Assembly: GCA_002005505.1 (NCBI GenBank)
Contig: KV908371.1
Coordinates: forward strand, 180,001-244,000
Direction of reading: 5' to 3'
DNA length: 64,000 nt
Origin: Botryococcus braunii
Taxonomy: Eukaryota > Chlorophyta > Trebouxiophyceae
Part shown: piece after piece, positions 14,300 through 28,296 of the stretch
Numbering within the stretch: position 1 is the stretch's first letter
How the letters are laid out: every line of letters starts with the position of its first letter
The notes under the pieces: model-generated
What the model saw: the letters and a program-made list of their open reading frames with translations, nothing else
Told to the model about the DNA's origin: nothing
Database searches by the model: none
Position numbers and translations under genes: made by a program

Positions 14300-15427
14300 T
14301 AAGGTTCATGTATTGTTATATGTTGTACATCGCCCTTTTGTTGCTTTCTGGACAGGTCGCTGACAATCAGTGCGCGTATCTTGCATCATCAAGGCAACCA
14401 CATTCTTGAGTCCTGCAAGGAAAAAAGCTTGGTCAGGCTAGGGCATTATTTCTATCATACCGAATAACCTTGCTTTTCAGGCAATGGCTTCTGACTGTAA
14501 AGTTAAAGATGAAAATTTCAAGAAGCAAATCACTTGCTGTCCCAAACTGTCTTCAGCAAGTGATGTCTGGGACAGCAAACAGGACAAACATAACATGAGG
14601 TGTCAAGTGTGCGTCTTCACCACATTCAGACAGTGCGCACCATTCTTCAGACGGAAGGAGCTTCCACAATCCTAGTTTCTCGTTGTTGTAGTTCTCACGG
14701 CTGCAGTGTTTCTCATGGCTGCAGTGTTACTCACTCCTCCGTAGCCATAGCCGCCAGTGCTGCCTACAAAGCCCAAAACAATCAGGTCAGGGGGACATGC
14801 TTTGATGAGAAAATACCAATAATGGGAATTCTGATTGAACGCTGGTGAAGTTCACAGAAGAGATCACAGCAGAATGGCACAGGACAGTAACAGGTAATCC
14901 CAGTTGCTGAGCTGCATGAGCTTACCATAGCCATATACTGGTGGGGGAGGAGGAGGAGGCGGTGGGGGTGGTGGAGGAGGAGGTGGTGGTGGAGGAGGAG
15001 GGCTATATGCTCCTTTGTAACCTCCTCCGTATCCTCCACCATAAGCAGCTTGGAACCGCAGGACTTTAAGTTGTGACAGATGTCGCCGGTGGTGCATGAA
15101 CTGTGCTGAACTATCCATACCAAAGATATCATGTCTGGGAGCTGCAGCAGCTACTGCAATGAGCAGAATGAGAGCTACTGCGCAGAGCTGCAAGCCAACA
15201 ACCCCACAGTTTGAAGCAGGACTCTTCAAAATCATGGTACTAGGAAAACCTACAAAATACCAAGTGACCACAACAAAGAAGACTTTCTTTAGCAACATAA
15301 GAGAAAAGCATCAATATATATGTGGATATACAAGCAACTCTGCACTGGAATTGCTGCGGACGGACGTGCGTCGACACGGAGTCGTCTAAAGTGTCCCTTG
15401 ATCGGGCTTTACCTGTGACCGAGCCAT
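14300..15427. repeat. Right copy of the segmental duplication
   Basis: Counterpart of 8220-9605. It lacks the internal repeat of the block seen at 8567-8690 and has diverged by many substitutions and small indels, but the gene inside it keeps an open reading frame and both introns. Intron sizes are 225 and 162 bases here against 288 and 160 in copy 1. Confidence 0.85.
14672..15427 (-). CDS. Secreted polyproline Gly/Tyr-rich small protein, copy 2
   Basis: Three exons, 15413-15427, 14926-15187 and 14672-14763, encode 122 residues with the same phases as copy 1. MARSQ is followed by LCAVALILLIAVAAAA and PRHDIFGMD, a signal peptide with likely cleavage in the alanine run. A basic His/Arg segment leads into AAYGGGYGGGYKGAY, then 21 prolines, VYGYGGSTGGYGYGG and a tail with one SNTAAMRNTAA segment and VRTTTTRN. 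The mature regions of the two copies differ in many residues while the frame, the exon borders, the proline run and the YGYG motifs persist, so purifying selection on the architecture is likely (inference). Function unknown; extracellular matrix is the plausible place. Confidence 0.8.
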
Positions 15428-16113
15428 TTCTAAATGTGTCTTGAGTTCCTACGCCTTGCTTCGAGGTTGTATTCTGGCCCATACATAAAGAATTGTCAGC
15501 AACGATACCCGACTGTCGCTGATGCAGCGTTGTCCTTTCCACCGCAACAACAGCACGAACCACACAAAATCATTTTGCCACTTAGTATCTTTTCATATGA
15601 CAGTAGTCCTGAACACGGCCGGGTGATCACAACGGGACACGGCAATTGCGATGCATAAGACGAGACTGCAAAACAATTTCAAATTGTCGCAGACGACATC
15701 CTCTATCAACGGCAATTAAGCTTATATGAAGTAATCTTTGGTAAACTATCACTGAAGATGGCAATTCAAACTGGACCTTGGCCGTCAACAGACCGCGAAG
15801 TGCATCAAGAGCTCACCGTTTAGCTATCACCGAGGGTTGCTGAGCAGTCGCAGAAGCCTATGGAAATTCCTTATTTGTAGGCTCCTAACTTTCACGTGCT
15901 TGTCTGGTGATCTGAACTTTCGCGATCGTTTGTGCAGATTATGGCTTGTTAGGTGGTTATATTTCGGTGCTGCTTCACTTACGGAGCTGCCCTTCCTGAT
16001 TAGGAGACAAAGACTAACGGAGTCACGATACCGGGAATGACTCGGGAGCCAGCGCAGGCAACCCCGTCCCGGATCCCCCTTACATCAGGATCGAGGCGGC
16101 CTTCGCGAGTCGC

Positions 16114-16163
16114 GACTTCCCCTAATCGACTCGAGTCGCGAGTCGCGTCGATTAGGGGAAGTC
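16114..16163. repeat. Perfect 17-base inverted repeat (hairpin)
   Basis: The arms are 16114-16130 and 16147-16163 (GACTTCCCCTAATCGAC and its exact reverse complement), with a 16-base loop that repeats GAGTCGCG. The loop and flanks are themselves rich in CGAGTCGCGA-like palindromes. No gene is nearby. Confidence 0.9.
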
Positions 16164-17078
16164 CAGGCAATACCGTCAACCGCTGACGGTCAGCGCCCAG
16201 TGCCGGTGTGGGAGCCATAAATAATTATACAGGCGAACTCTGATGATCGAACACTGAACTAGGGGCTGATGGACAACCCCAGCTCACGCCTGTGCACCAA
16301 TGTACCGGCTCTAGTAATGCAGTTCCTGTTGCTTCTGGTTCTGCAACCCAAAGACTTCCTGCTCTGCTGTTGCTGATGGTGCCAGCATGATCCGCGCTTA
16401 CTCAGGCACGGAGCCCTCGAATGACTATATCCTGGACAAGAAGTGGTCTTAATACTTGGGAAATATGTCAACTGGTGGCTGTTTTCGGAGGAATGACTCA
16501 CGGAAGGGAACGGAGGGACTATCGTAAGTTACGACCGGTAGAACCCAAGCATAGAAATCCGTCCTCGTTCTTTAGTTGCAGCAACATACAAATTATATTG
16601 TTATTAAAATCATGAGTGCCATGTAGACAGCATTTACTACTTCAGTCCGGCGTCAGCGTCCGAGGTCATCGCTGTTTGACATGCCATTTAAAGTGCTTTT
16701 AGCTTAGTTAGAAGCACCTTCGAGTTCCTTAGATGCTTAAGGATTCCATTCAAGCTGTACATAGCTTCTTTCACAATTGCAAGTGCTTCACTCCCAAAAA
16801 TCTCCCTTTGAAATGACTTAATCATCAAGAATAAACAGGCATTGAGGTCCATGGATGCTTTTATTGTGCTACTTTCAAGTCTAGAGACTGTAAATAGTAG
16901 CCATTTGCACAAGTTATCCTCTAAAGTACAGACCTGGAAGATGGTGGAAGTGGGCTGATCAAGAAACATCCTTTAGGTGCCAACATCAGGTGTGCTTGCC
17001 ATCTCCAGGTAAAAAGTAAAGGTACTCATCAGTATATTGCCTTGTAAAACATATGCCCAACATTGATTACACATGTGC

Positions 17079-17755
<677 letters not shown>

Positions 17756-19196
17756 AGGGGGAAGTAAATCGTGGGAGGTTGTGCTGGAGGGGAGACTGCC
17801 AGTACCCCTCCTCTGTCCTCTTTTGCTGCCCCCCCCCCCCCCCTCCCTGTTTATCATATAAAGGTTCGTATAAATGGGCAATTGTTTTAGTACCTTAAAA
17901 TTCCTCTGCCGCAACATGGATCAGAGAGCAAATTTGCGTGTGAGTAAGTTGGGATATGTGGCATCCGTCCACATTATCCTGATTATCGTTTCACCATGCG
18001 CACATTCAGGATTTGGAAGGGTTTGGGTCATTGTGAAGCACTCTGGTAGCGTCTCCTTTTTAGACTTTGCAGGATAAAGCAAAACCAGGCTCAGACTTTG
18101 AAAGTGCAGCCTAGCATGTTTGTGGCATAATGATGGGTGGTGACATAGGTTAGAATCAAGCAACATCCTCGCTGCTTTCTGAATGTTTCATTGGCACGTC
18201 TGCATGAGTTTATGATTTGTATTTCAGGCAGCAGGCCACACCGTCAGAAATATGGACCCTTCCATAAGCTCAAAAGGGCTACCTCGAACCAAAGACTCAG
18301 CTTACCTCGTGGTCAAACAACCTTTCCGTTAGAATGGGTTAACAACTTACACTAATCTTTTACAAGTTGTGCGGGTAAGGCTTGTGCTTGATTGCTGCAT
18401 GTGCCTTGCATATATATCCATTTTGATCAAAGCTTTCCATGTTCCTTGTAGCCTACCCCTTGCTGCAACTAGCAGCTCCCTGATCAATAGATTGATTAAA
18501 GGTGTAAGAGTGAGTCACAAGTATTCCTTCTTAGCTGAGATTTTTCTGCCGCTTATAGACGGGTCGGAGGTGAGAGAGGTCTGCCAGGTCTTTAAGCACA
18601 AGTTCCTCAAGACAGCGCTTGTGAAGAGCACACGAATTGGATTGCACAGATGTCGGCTGCGTTTCTAAAACCACAAAGCATTGAGCTGGCTTGATGGGGA
18701 AGCAAGTTCCACCCATGCCACAGTATCTGACCTGAACGCCCCTAGTTTTCCATTGCTGCAAGGATCACGAAGTAGCAGCTGGGATGGCCACTCGAACTCA
18801 TGGGCCAGCATGGCTCATGCAGTGCACTCTCGGCAATATCACGACCGTGGCCAACAACAGGGAGGGCCAGCCTGGATCCTGGAGGCAAAAAAGCTTGGTC
18901 TGGAATCAGCAGCTGCTAAGGCAGCCACAGAGGTAATCCTGGGTTTCGTAATCGCTACGCACACTATCTTCCCTACAATGCTTAACGTTCACATATTCTG
19001 CAGCTCTCAAGGACTGGCCAATACACAAATTGCATTTGAAATGCAGTCACGTAATATAGAAGTGGTCGGTACCGGCCAGACGCATCCAATAATAAATAGT
19101 TTGCACCAACCGTGTACACCCACCAGCACCACCACTTCAATGCAATAGCCAGCTTCGATACTCTACTTCTTATGACTAAATTTTTGAAGCCAGATG

Positions 19197-19846
19197 CTAT
19201 CGACCTACGCGATCCCAACGACCAAAGCAGACCTTTTGCAGTTCAAATTCATTTGCAGCATTATAGCCGAGAAGGTATGCCTGTGCCAAACTTCCTGCAC
19301 AAGGTTGCACGCCATTGTTGTCAGCAAGTTGCTGTCCAAATCTTTCACACCGAAACAAACAGACTCATGTCCATCAATGATAAAAAAACTCAAAATTTAC
19401 GAATAAATCACAACTTGAAGAGGTGGCAGGGTCATCATGACACCTTGTATTTGCACCTGCAAATTGACATATGCCTGCCATATTGACCTGGTATTGTACA
19501 ATTGGCACATTACATCATCGCAAAACCATGGCCAAGTTTAAGAGCCAAAGAGGCATGAAGACTTTCTCCAAAAAATAATGCCAGAAACATTCTGGACACA
19601 GGCGGCTGCAGAAACCTTGACACAGGCAGCACCAATTGTTGCGCAGCGAAGCAAAAATAAAGCTTCCAGGATGTGCTTTGAGAGACAAATGCTTGCAGAC
19701 TGCTCCAGTGTCATCCATCAAAATCAAAACCAGATAGACAGACAGACTGCCAGAGGGACAGACAGACAAACACACACAGACACACAGACGAACAGACAGA
19801 CAGACGAACAGACAGACAGACAGACAGACAGACACACACACACACA

Positions 19847-19922
<76 letters not shown>

Positions 19923-22619
19923 GAGGGGGGAGGGAGGGGCGGAAGGGAGGGAGAAAGGGATGGATGGAGGGATGGAGGGAGGGAGGGATGGAGAGAGGGA
20001 GGGATGGAGGGAGGGAGGGGCATATATGGAAAAAAATGTGCCAGCGAACTCCCACGCATGTTGCTAGCTAATCAAATATAAAAGCTACTAACTACCATCT
20101 GTCATGTGGCACTGCAGATACTTACCAGTTGGGCCACCTTCCTCTGCAGCTTCTTCGGCTTTTTCGTCTCCGCGTGGGTCCTTATCTCGACAAGACTCCT
20201 GCAGGAGGGCATATAATTGAAGCAAGAAGCAGGACATCTCAAACCAAAAACGGCCCGATTCCTTCAACAACCGCATGACCACGTTCATCTCTGTCCAAGA
20301 GAATCAGCAGGTATATATGCAGACGAATCATACACATGCAAAATACTATCATTGAAGGGCCTTAGCACCAAGTTGGAATAAAAGCCCGGGCCACAACTGC
20401 CCTCTGCTGTCTGCAAAAGCTCACGAAAAACCAAGTTTTCCAACATTAGTTGACATGATGCCACTCAATTTGTTACCAAAGTAGAAAACTTGAATACCAT
20501 CGACGGGTAAACATAAAACACGTCCTCACCTCCCATTCAGACATCATGCGGTCAAAGCAATATCCACTGATGGGACACACAGAAAGCTCGGAGCATGAAT
20601 CAACAACTCCTGCATCGCAGTCATCACCACAAACATGCGCCCATCCACACCGCTCACACTGCATATCAGACAAGGGTAATCAGTACGAGCCTTCGTGACA
20701 GCAAGAAAGAACAAACCAGACCATGCGCAGCAGCTTGTGACATTTTCAAGCACAAGAACCGAAAGAACTTTCGTTTTTGTACGAAACGTCTGATTGGTGG
20801 CAAAGTGAATTTATACTCTTTAAGGTGCACTGATTAGTCTCCCTTGCACACCCACCCCCACCACAGGGACCACAGGCACCAACTTTTTCGTGAGATACAG
20901 TCGTCGCGGGCCAACGCAAAACTTCTTTCTTAAATACATGTAGCTCAACGCAAACAGTTTTGCAGCAAGGATTTTTGAGAGCAATATGTTTTTGCAGAAA
21001 TTTATCTCCAGTTTTAAATCTAACAGCCTGGAGCACAATCCTACCAAGATACCGACACCAGCAGGATGTCAGTGGAGCCATAGCGTACCACCTTCAGCAC
21101 GCCTGTCCATGCTTAAGGACTACCCGGCTACTAAACCCCAAAACTGTCAAAATAAATGTACACCAGACATCAACATTTTCCATGTCGCTATCCAAGATAG
21201 GTAACGATTCATCTGCTAGGAAACAGGCCAGACGAGCAGCAGCATAGCACAATCACAGAGCATCATCCAGTGATCAGGGCAGTGGTCCATCGGATGCTTA
21301 CATCAAGCGCCACAATCAAAGGAGATCAAGTACAGTGTATGGAAGCAGACTGCACTGACGTAGACCCACCAAATATAGATTGTCTGCGAGCCGCGCATAT
21401 GTTGATCGACCAGTGCAGAAATGATGCCTGCCACTGGGTGCGTTTCTGAAGCCTCGAGCTGCCCTCCACAATGAAATCTTTCGTGCCACAGCCTTGTCAT
21501 CTGTGATACTAGCTTCCTCATGGGGCCCACAGGCCATAGCCCGCTTTGCAACTGCCATCTGACCAAAAGCATGAACTTTCACAACCTTGAGACTTTCTCA
21601 TGTGAAGACTGAAATCACATCATCACACTTAGAGCTGCAAGACATCTCAGGAACTTGCAACCGGGGCGGGGTTCAAGTACTATAAATGTCTGCCCTAGTT
21701 TGAGAAGTGACATGTACCTTCATAGCCAGGAGCCTTAACAATGCTTGTACAGTTCATGCAACTTTAAAGATGTCACAATGCTGAATGTCAAGTATTTCAA
21801 TCCATTACAGCACCTCTGCCCATCAGAAGAAAATATTGTAAAAAGTTCAGTAACTTTGTATGAAAGATGCGCTCTGCAGCTGTAACACAGAAGTGGCACG
21901 CAACACCCCAAGGGACCACATTCAAACACCAGAAAAGAAGAAGAGCAAACAACGAAAGTAAATGCTGGAATCTATGCCCCCTCTCCCCCCTCCAAAAAGA
22001 GTTTTTGTTAAACAAGACACCAACTATATTAATATCTCTGTGAACCCAATTCAATTCCAACATGAGGTTTGTCAAACATCAAACACTGCCTAAAAGTTGT
22101 AAAATAGCTGATGAACATCCAAATCACACCCCACGGTGGAATCTACATATAGTTTAACTAAAATTAGCTGGGGCATAACGTAGATAACTCAAAATAGGAT
22201 GTCCAGGTAAATCACCTGTACAAAATAGGACTGCATGGCTTCTGGCAGACCCCGAGCAACTTCCTGCAATTCCAATGCATCATGAGCCATGTATTTCTCC
22301 TGTTCAAATAATTCCAAACAGAATCAGAACTGCAACCCATGGGCTGCGTTTGTGGGAGAGAGAGAGAACCCCGGGGGGGGGGGGAGCGAGGGAGGGGGAG
22401 GGGGAGAGAGAGAGGGAGCGGGGGAGGGGGTGGGAGGGAGGGAGCGAGGGAGGGGGGTGAAGAGACAGAGAAACGCATCCATGCCCGCCTGCCCGCCCCC
22501 CTGACCGCACGAACACATACGTGAGTGTGGGCGCGACACAGAAAAACAGACACGCATGCACATGTCCCCCCCCCCCCCCGGGCAGAACACACGCATGCGG
22601 ACACACACACACACACACA

Positions 22620-22706
<87 letters not shown>

Positions 22707-24018
22707 GCGCGCGCGCACACACGCATGCACGCACCATCAAGGAAGCAAAATTGCCGTGTCTGTCGTCGGCATGCTACTCACGCGACAGCACTTCCCATGT
22801 CCCCACCTCCTAGAAAAACCAAAGTGTAATCTCGTGCACACTGCTCAGAGCCTAGTTACGATACACGTATTACAAGCTTCCACCAAGAACAAATAGATTA
22901 ACGATGGAGGGATAAAGTATATTTGCTGAAGCAGCGCAACTGCAATACTACTCAAATGTTCAATGGCTCCTTTTGGCTCTCCCATAAAAGCTGGGAGTCT
23001 GTGCCCCATGGGCAAAATACCTTCCAAGTCAGTGCTCCTCCAAGTCTTTCTGGAACCCGAGTATCGCCAGCAACCCCCCACCTGCAACAGTGAAGGTAGC
23101 CCTGACTAAGGACAGAATGCGTAGAAAGAAGCCTACAACTCGAATTCTTAACCTGCCTTCCCAATTCTCAAATGCATTGCATGTAGCGAACTCCCTGTCC
23201 CTTCGCACTGAACGCTCCCTTCAAGGACTTCACGGTTTGCATCACTCTCAGAATTCACACAGTGTACACATTCTCAACTCAAAAGACATGGGTTGGTATA
23301 CATGTAAGGAACTGCCCCACACATTGCATCGCTCCCAGATAAGCTACATTGCTAGATCAATTAGTCATGTACTTACTTTTTGTTGGGAGGAAGGAATTCT
23401 GGTAATTTTAGGTAGGACAGGAATACAGATACTGGCACGACTCCACAAGAAGCTACCGGATTACCCTGCTCAGCTTGAGGTCACAAAACATAGAATGTCT
23501 ACCCTAAGAAATACACGGGACCCAAACAACGGTATTGGCCCTCCCAGCAACCAATATAATTCGGTCGCAACTTGAGTTACAATGTGTGCAAGCTCACCTT
23601 AATTGGTAAAGCGGTTGCCAAAAGCGGTTATCGGCTGTTAACATCTTGAGATATCTGCAGACCTGATTTACTAAGTTCAAATCTTCAGCTGACATATACT
23701 CCATCACCCGTGTGAGAACTTCTTCTGGAAGTGCCCCCAGAGGTCCTTGCCAGCTCCCCTCCGATGCTAAGGAAGAGCTCGCCTCTGAGTTTGATGCTTT
23801 TCTGCCGAGCCGATCGTTGATGAGCCCATCATCTAGATCGCAAGTATCCTGTAACACATGACCACCATTATATTCGAAAAAGTGGCACCCGAATGTAATT
23901 CACTGTCTAAGCATGCATGCGGGGTCCACAATTTGTGTACCTTGCTGCTGTCTTCGCCTGCGGACGACCCTTCGAGCGCCTCCAGCAGTTCGCTTTCGAA
24001 ATCAAATTTGCGTTTCAT
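19197..24018 (-). CDS. SKIP31: F-box protein, plant SKIP31 type
   Basis: Eight exons: 23941-24018, 23598-23848, 23021-23081, 22216-22299, 21370-21558, 20530-20658, 20126-20198 and 19197-19294. All phases agree, giving 320 residues, close to the roughly 316 I recall for the Arabidopsis protein. An acidic/Ser-rich start (MKRKFDFESELLEALEGSSA) precedes the F-box, GALPEEVLTRVMEYMSAEDL to NRFWQPLYQLRWG (about residues 66-110). The middle has the family pattern MQSYFVQ, AVAKRA and RHHFC. Next comes the cysteine/histidine block CERCGWAHVCGDDC...CPISGYCFDRMMSEWE, and the conserved tail AYLLGYNAANEFELQKV. F-box proteins bind SKP1 and present substrates to SCF ubiquitin ligases; the Cys/His block may bind zinc (inference). 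Transcribed divergently from the MTV1-like gene. A few residues between exons 3 and 4 may be missing. Confidence 0.9.
19735..20022. repeat. (ACAG)n, (CA)n and (GGGA)n compound repeat in the SKIP31 last intron
   Basis: ACAG/CAGA repeats at about 19735-19850 run into (CA)n to about 19911 and then GGGA/GATGGAGG repeats to about 20020. It sits in the intron between 20126 and 19294. Confidence 0.9.
22360..22730. repeat. Purine-rich block and (CA)n in a SKIP31 intron
   Basis: A G run and GAGGGGGAG repeats lie at 22371-22460, and a C run followed by (CA)n with CG-alternating ends at about 22567-22730. Both lie in the intron between exons 3 and 4 of the F-box gene. Confidence 0.9.
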
Positions 24019-24362
24019 CTGCTACGACTAACTTACGGCTTGTACCAAAACTGTTGTCAAAGGTCAGCGCACGTTGGATCTCGGTGCTGATCTTTTGGTG
24101 GAAAAGCGTCGGCGATCTTGCCGGTACACTGCTGCGAAGAGGCTACACGTCCAGGATTCCGTCACGGGAGGGATTTCCTCTGCAGAACGAACGCAAAGTA
24201 GCTCTCCAAAATGTTCATGACCGACCCAATTGCGAATGACCTAGATGATAATGTGATAGGTCTCAACCTGTTTGGTAGACGTCCGGTTGTAACCGTGTCC
24301 TTGAACCCAGGCGGTATCGGATGCTGTGTTTAGCGGCCAGGCTGAAGACGTGAAGGCACAAC
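24019..24362. promoter_or_regulatory. Shared divergent promoter region, SKIP31-like and MTV1-like genes
   Basis: The two start codons (24018 on minus, 24363 on plus) are 344 bases apart and point away from each other. No TATA box stands out at a sensible place for either gene. The region is less repeat-rich than its surroundings. A bidirectional promoter is inferred from spacing only. Confidence 0.5.
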
Positions 24363-26175
24363 ATGTTTGCCTCTCTTCAAAATAAAAGGAAGCTTGAAGA
24401 AGCAACGTCTTCTAAGGACGATGTCACACCAGGTGAGTTGTTCTGACGCCCCACGCCCCTTTTCATTCTCAAAGATCCTATTCTGTTATGTTCGGTTTCT
24501 CTAGGATGCTAAACATTTGGCCGACCTCATAAAGCTGGGAATCTCCGTTTACTTAAGCCTTTTCTACACGTTTGTCAAGGCTAAGTATGAAATGTTGTAC
24601 TGTCATAAGAAGCAGTCTTTCTGTGGCATTCTTGTGCTGGCTGGCGCTTATGAAGTCCGTCATTTCTAACTCGCGGAGCATTCCCAGCTTATTTTGCCAT
24701 CGTGCATGCTGGTCGCATACAGCAGTCCCTGCAATTGAACAAAGATATGAGTTTGGGATTTAATGCTTTATCGCTTGTATTTTAAGTAACAAGGTCATTT
24801 TTTTGGACCAGTGTACCTGCTGGAGGAAATCTGGGAATTGGTGCGGACGTCATCCCCAGATATGGTGGCTGGGATGGTAATGTATTTAAACAACCGTTTA
24901 GCCAACAAATCCCCTGTGGTGAAACAGAAGGTGTGGTCCTTTTCTTATGCATTATGCCCCCACACAAACACAGCTGTTTGGAATATGGTGCCTGCATAAC
25001 TTACCGTGTTTGGCATTCATCTACTCCTAATGGAACGTAGTTTCTGCTGAATGCTTACTGTGTCAGAAAATGGCATTGCAGGAGGTTGACTAATGATGTG
25101 CTGATGCAGACATGTCGGCTGATCAAATACATTTGTTCAAAAGGGAGCTCCGAGTTCAAACGAAACATTTCAAAGCATGCAGCCAGTGTAAGGTGGGCAT
25201 GTAGGATAACCTATCCAATGTTGCAATTAACTTGGCGGTGATTGGCCAGTTGGTAGTGTTTGCAACTAACAGCAATTAACTTGGCGGTGTTTGCAACTAA
25301 CAGCAATTAACTTGGCGGTGTTTGCAACTAACAGCAATTAACTTGGCGGTGTTTGCAACTAACCATTGCTGTCACATTCACGTGCATCCAGCCAGTGTCA
25401 GGTGGGCATGGGGAATAGGCCTATTCCATGTTGCGATTAGTTTGCTAGTGAATGGCCATTCAGTGTGTTTGCAAGTAACCATTGCTGTCAAGTTTACTTG
25501 CACCCCATCAGTGAGGCTGATGGATATTCAGGCACTACCAGTGGATGCTCCAGTGCCTGGTACGAGCCTCTACCTGTCCTCTTTCCCTGCATTGAGCTTG
25601 GCTGAGTGCAACAGGGAGTTGACTTCCTACAAGGGAGAACCGGATCCATTCAAGGGCGATGTTCCAAATCAGCGTGTACGGGATATGGCAAAAGAAGCAT
25701 TGGATGCCATGTTTGCAGCTACCGATCCCTCCTACACGGCAGCAGCATCCCAGACTCCCTCTCTTGCGGTATGGTTTTAAAGGGGACTAACAAGTGCCCC
25801 CTGCAGTCCTCAGTGTTTGTGATGTGGGGCCGATTTTGATGCCGGACCATGGCTACAGAGTAACACACGTTGCACACTCCCAAGCCCCCTGCTGCTTTCC
25901 TCTCCTGCCTTCCCCTCTCCCCTTCCCTATCCTCCTCCCCTCTAGCTTCCCTGTCCCCCGTTTGTGACCCCATGCATCTGTCGCCATCTGCTGTGTCTAT
26001 CCCTTCCTTGCCCGAGCTCTTGCAGGACACGTTAGAAATATTGCTTGACAGCTGCATTTTCGCATACACATGGTTTTGACCGTGTCTCTTTGCGTTTGGT
26101 TCTTGAGAATTACGTTAATGAAGTTGGGGTGTACGTCATCATACGTCCCTGCATCGCGTGCACGCGCGCGCGTGT

Positions 26176-26254
<79 letters not shown>

Positions 26255-28126
26255 CTCCTTTCTTTAGGGATGTCCTCAAGTAGCATCTTCAATGTTGTAG
26301 AAACTATCACCTTTAGCCTAGTGCACCGTCGAGGTGATCACTCGAGCTGGCAAAACAAACAAAACAATCAAAAGCACCTGGCGGCATTCACTGTGGACTC
26401 GGGCCTGCAGAAACGCATCCAAGGATTTGGGAGCAGTGGGGAGACAAGCAGCGTGGCAGGGGGGTCCATCTCATCCTCTGGACAGGGAAGTGGCGGCCTT
26501 AGTGGTTCGTCACGCATGATGGGGTTTGGAAATCCCAAATATGAACCTCCAGGTGGAAGTCGTGATTCGTCCAGCAGTGTGGTGTCCCCAAAAGCCATTT
26601 TGGGAACAGTGGTTGATCTTGCAAACCAAGCCCGGGCTGCTTTGCCGCAAGGTCGAAGCAAGTCGTTCCTCAGGACTGATGACGTACGCCTGACGATGCC
26701 TTTGCACAGTCCATGAAGTTTTTAATCCTGAAAGTGTTCTCTTGCGTAAAGCAGACAAGAGAATCCTGAAAGTAGTTATCCCATACATGTTGTTTTGGGG
26801 TTGTTTCTGGCAAGTGTCTTCTGTGGTCTTCAGTCCTTCCGCTCGTTTTTGCAAAGTAATATCCTCAGCAATCATGGTACTGCAGGTCAATCGTCCAGTG
26901 TTGTGAGAGGTGGGTCCTTCCCATGATCTCTCCAGTCCCTGAGCTAGCTATCACGCTCCTTGTTCCTCCTGCGATATCCCAGATTTTGGAGCGTATTTCT
27001 CAAGTTGGCCAGCACACATCTAAACAGTGCATAGGTGCTTCCCATCTGTGCAGACCCTGGTTTGGTGCGGTCTTGCTACAGGGGGATGACAGCAGTGGAG
27101 AGGATGGCAACAGCAGCAGTGGATATTCTCAGCCGCGTCTCGTCACAACATCTGGTCCTTATGGGCCACCCAGTGGGGTCACCTTGACATCTGCCCCTGT
27201 GTCCAGCGGTAGCGGAGCTGAGGAGGAGCGCCTCGTTGATAATATATGCACCCCTGGGGGCTTGAGGGCTCAGCCAGACCGGGAGGACCTGCGGTTATTT
27301 GTTGAGACTGCTGCAGGGCTGTCTGGCCAGCGGATAGCAAAGCTGCTTCAGGCAAAGATTGTGAGTCTGGAACCCTGCGTCACTCATTAGGATACGTCCT
27401 TGCCATGTATGGGAGCAAACTCCATATCCCCCCATCTTGTTTTACTTTTGGCTTGTCGCCCCTCCCTCACCATATCTCTTCGCAATCATTCCATCTGTTT
27501 AACACACATCCTCTCTCTCTTGGGGGTGGAATGGGGTCGGGGTTGGAATGGGGATAAATGGATTCGGGGTTGGAATGGAGTTGGAATGGGGTCGGGGTTG
27601 GAATGGGAATGGGAGGTTGGAAGGGGTATGAAAAGCTGGCATTGTCTGAGAAGTTTGTCCAAACAGCTTGTTCAAACACCCACTTGTTTCACATAATGCT
27701 AAGTGGTGCTGCTGAGGATTTCCACAGGAGGGTCAAGTGCGAACAGCTTTATAAAGGCTTTATTTTTGGAAGGAGCGATTTTTAATGGAACACGAAAGGG
27801 TTTGTGTTGGGTGATTCTAAAGGCAGCGGCATGGCATTTACGCAAATTCAGCAAGGTGATGTCAAGGAATGTAGTGGGAGGAGGTATTGTTGGCTTCCTA
27901 CCCGGTTGGGCACGGCATAGCTCTCGCTTCTTATCTAAATTCTTACCAAATGAAGCCATTTATCTGGTTGGTGCAGGAAGGGCCCTCATGGCAAGTGGCA
28001 TTGCGGGCGCTGTGCGCACTGGAGGCTGTGATACAGCAAGGCAGTAGCACGTCCTGTGGAGAAATTGCTGTCTACTTTCAGGTGATAATCCCCAGGCTGA
28101 CCGCCACCCACCCAAGCCCCGCCCCC

Positions 28127-28191
<65 letters not shown>

Positions 28192-28237
28192 CCACACACA
28201 CGCACACACACACGCACACACACACACACGCACACAC

Positions 28238-28296
<59 letters not shown>

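Noticed and set aside
16688..16969. 93-codon minus-strand frame with a good acceptor
   Set aside because: Reads as plausible helix, but no upstream exon or family match was found, and SKIP31 already has its own last exon at 19197.
18763..18932. Plus-strand frame ending at a GTAATC donor
   Set aside because: No partner exons or family match were found, so it was not called as a gene.
18982..19486. Plus-strand open frames opposite the SKIP31 last exon
   Set aside because: The minus strand here encodes the conserved SKIP31 tail AYLLGYN; the plus frames are shadows.
25255..25364. CRISPR-like regular repeats
   Set aside because: Units are directly abutting with no unique spacers, and the genome is clearly eukaryotic; it is an intronic minisatellite.
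26887..26910. 24-base candidate exon CAG/GTCAATCG...GAGAG/GTGGGT in MTV1
   Set aside because: In the required phase it contains a TGA stop, and the neighbouring exons join in phase without it.
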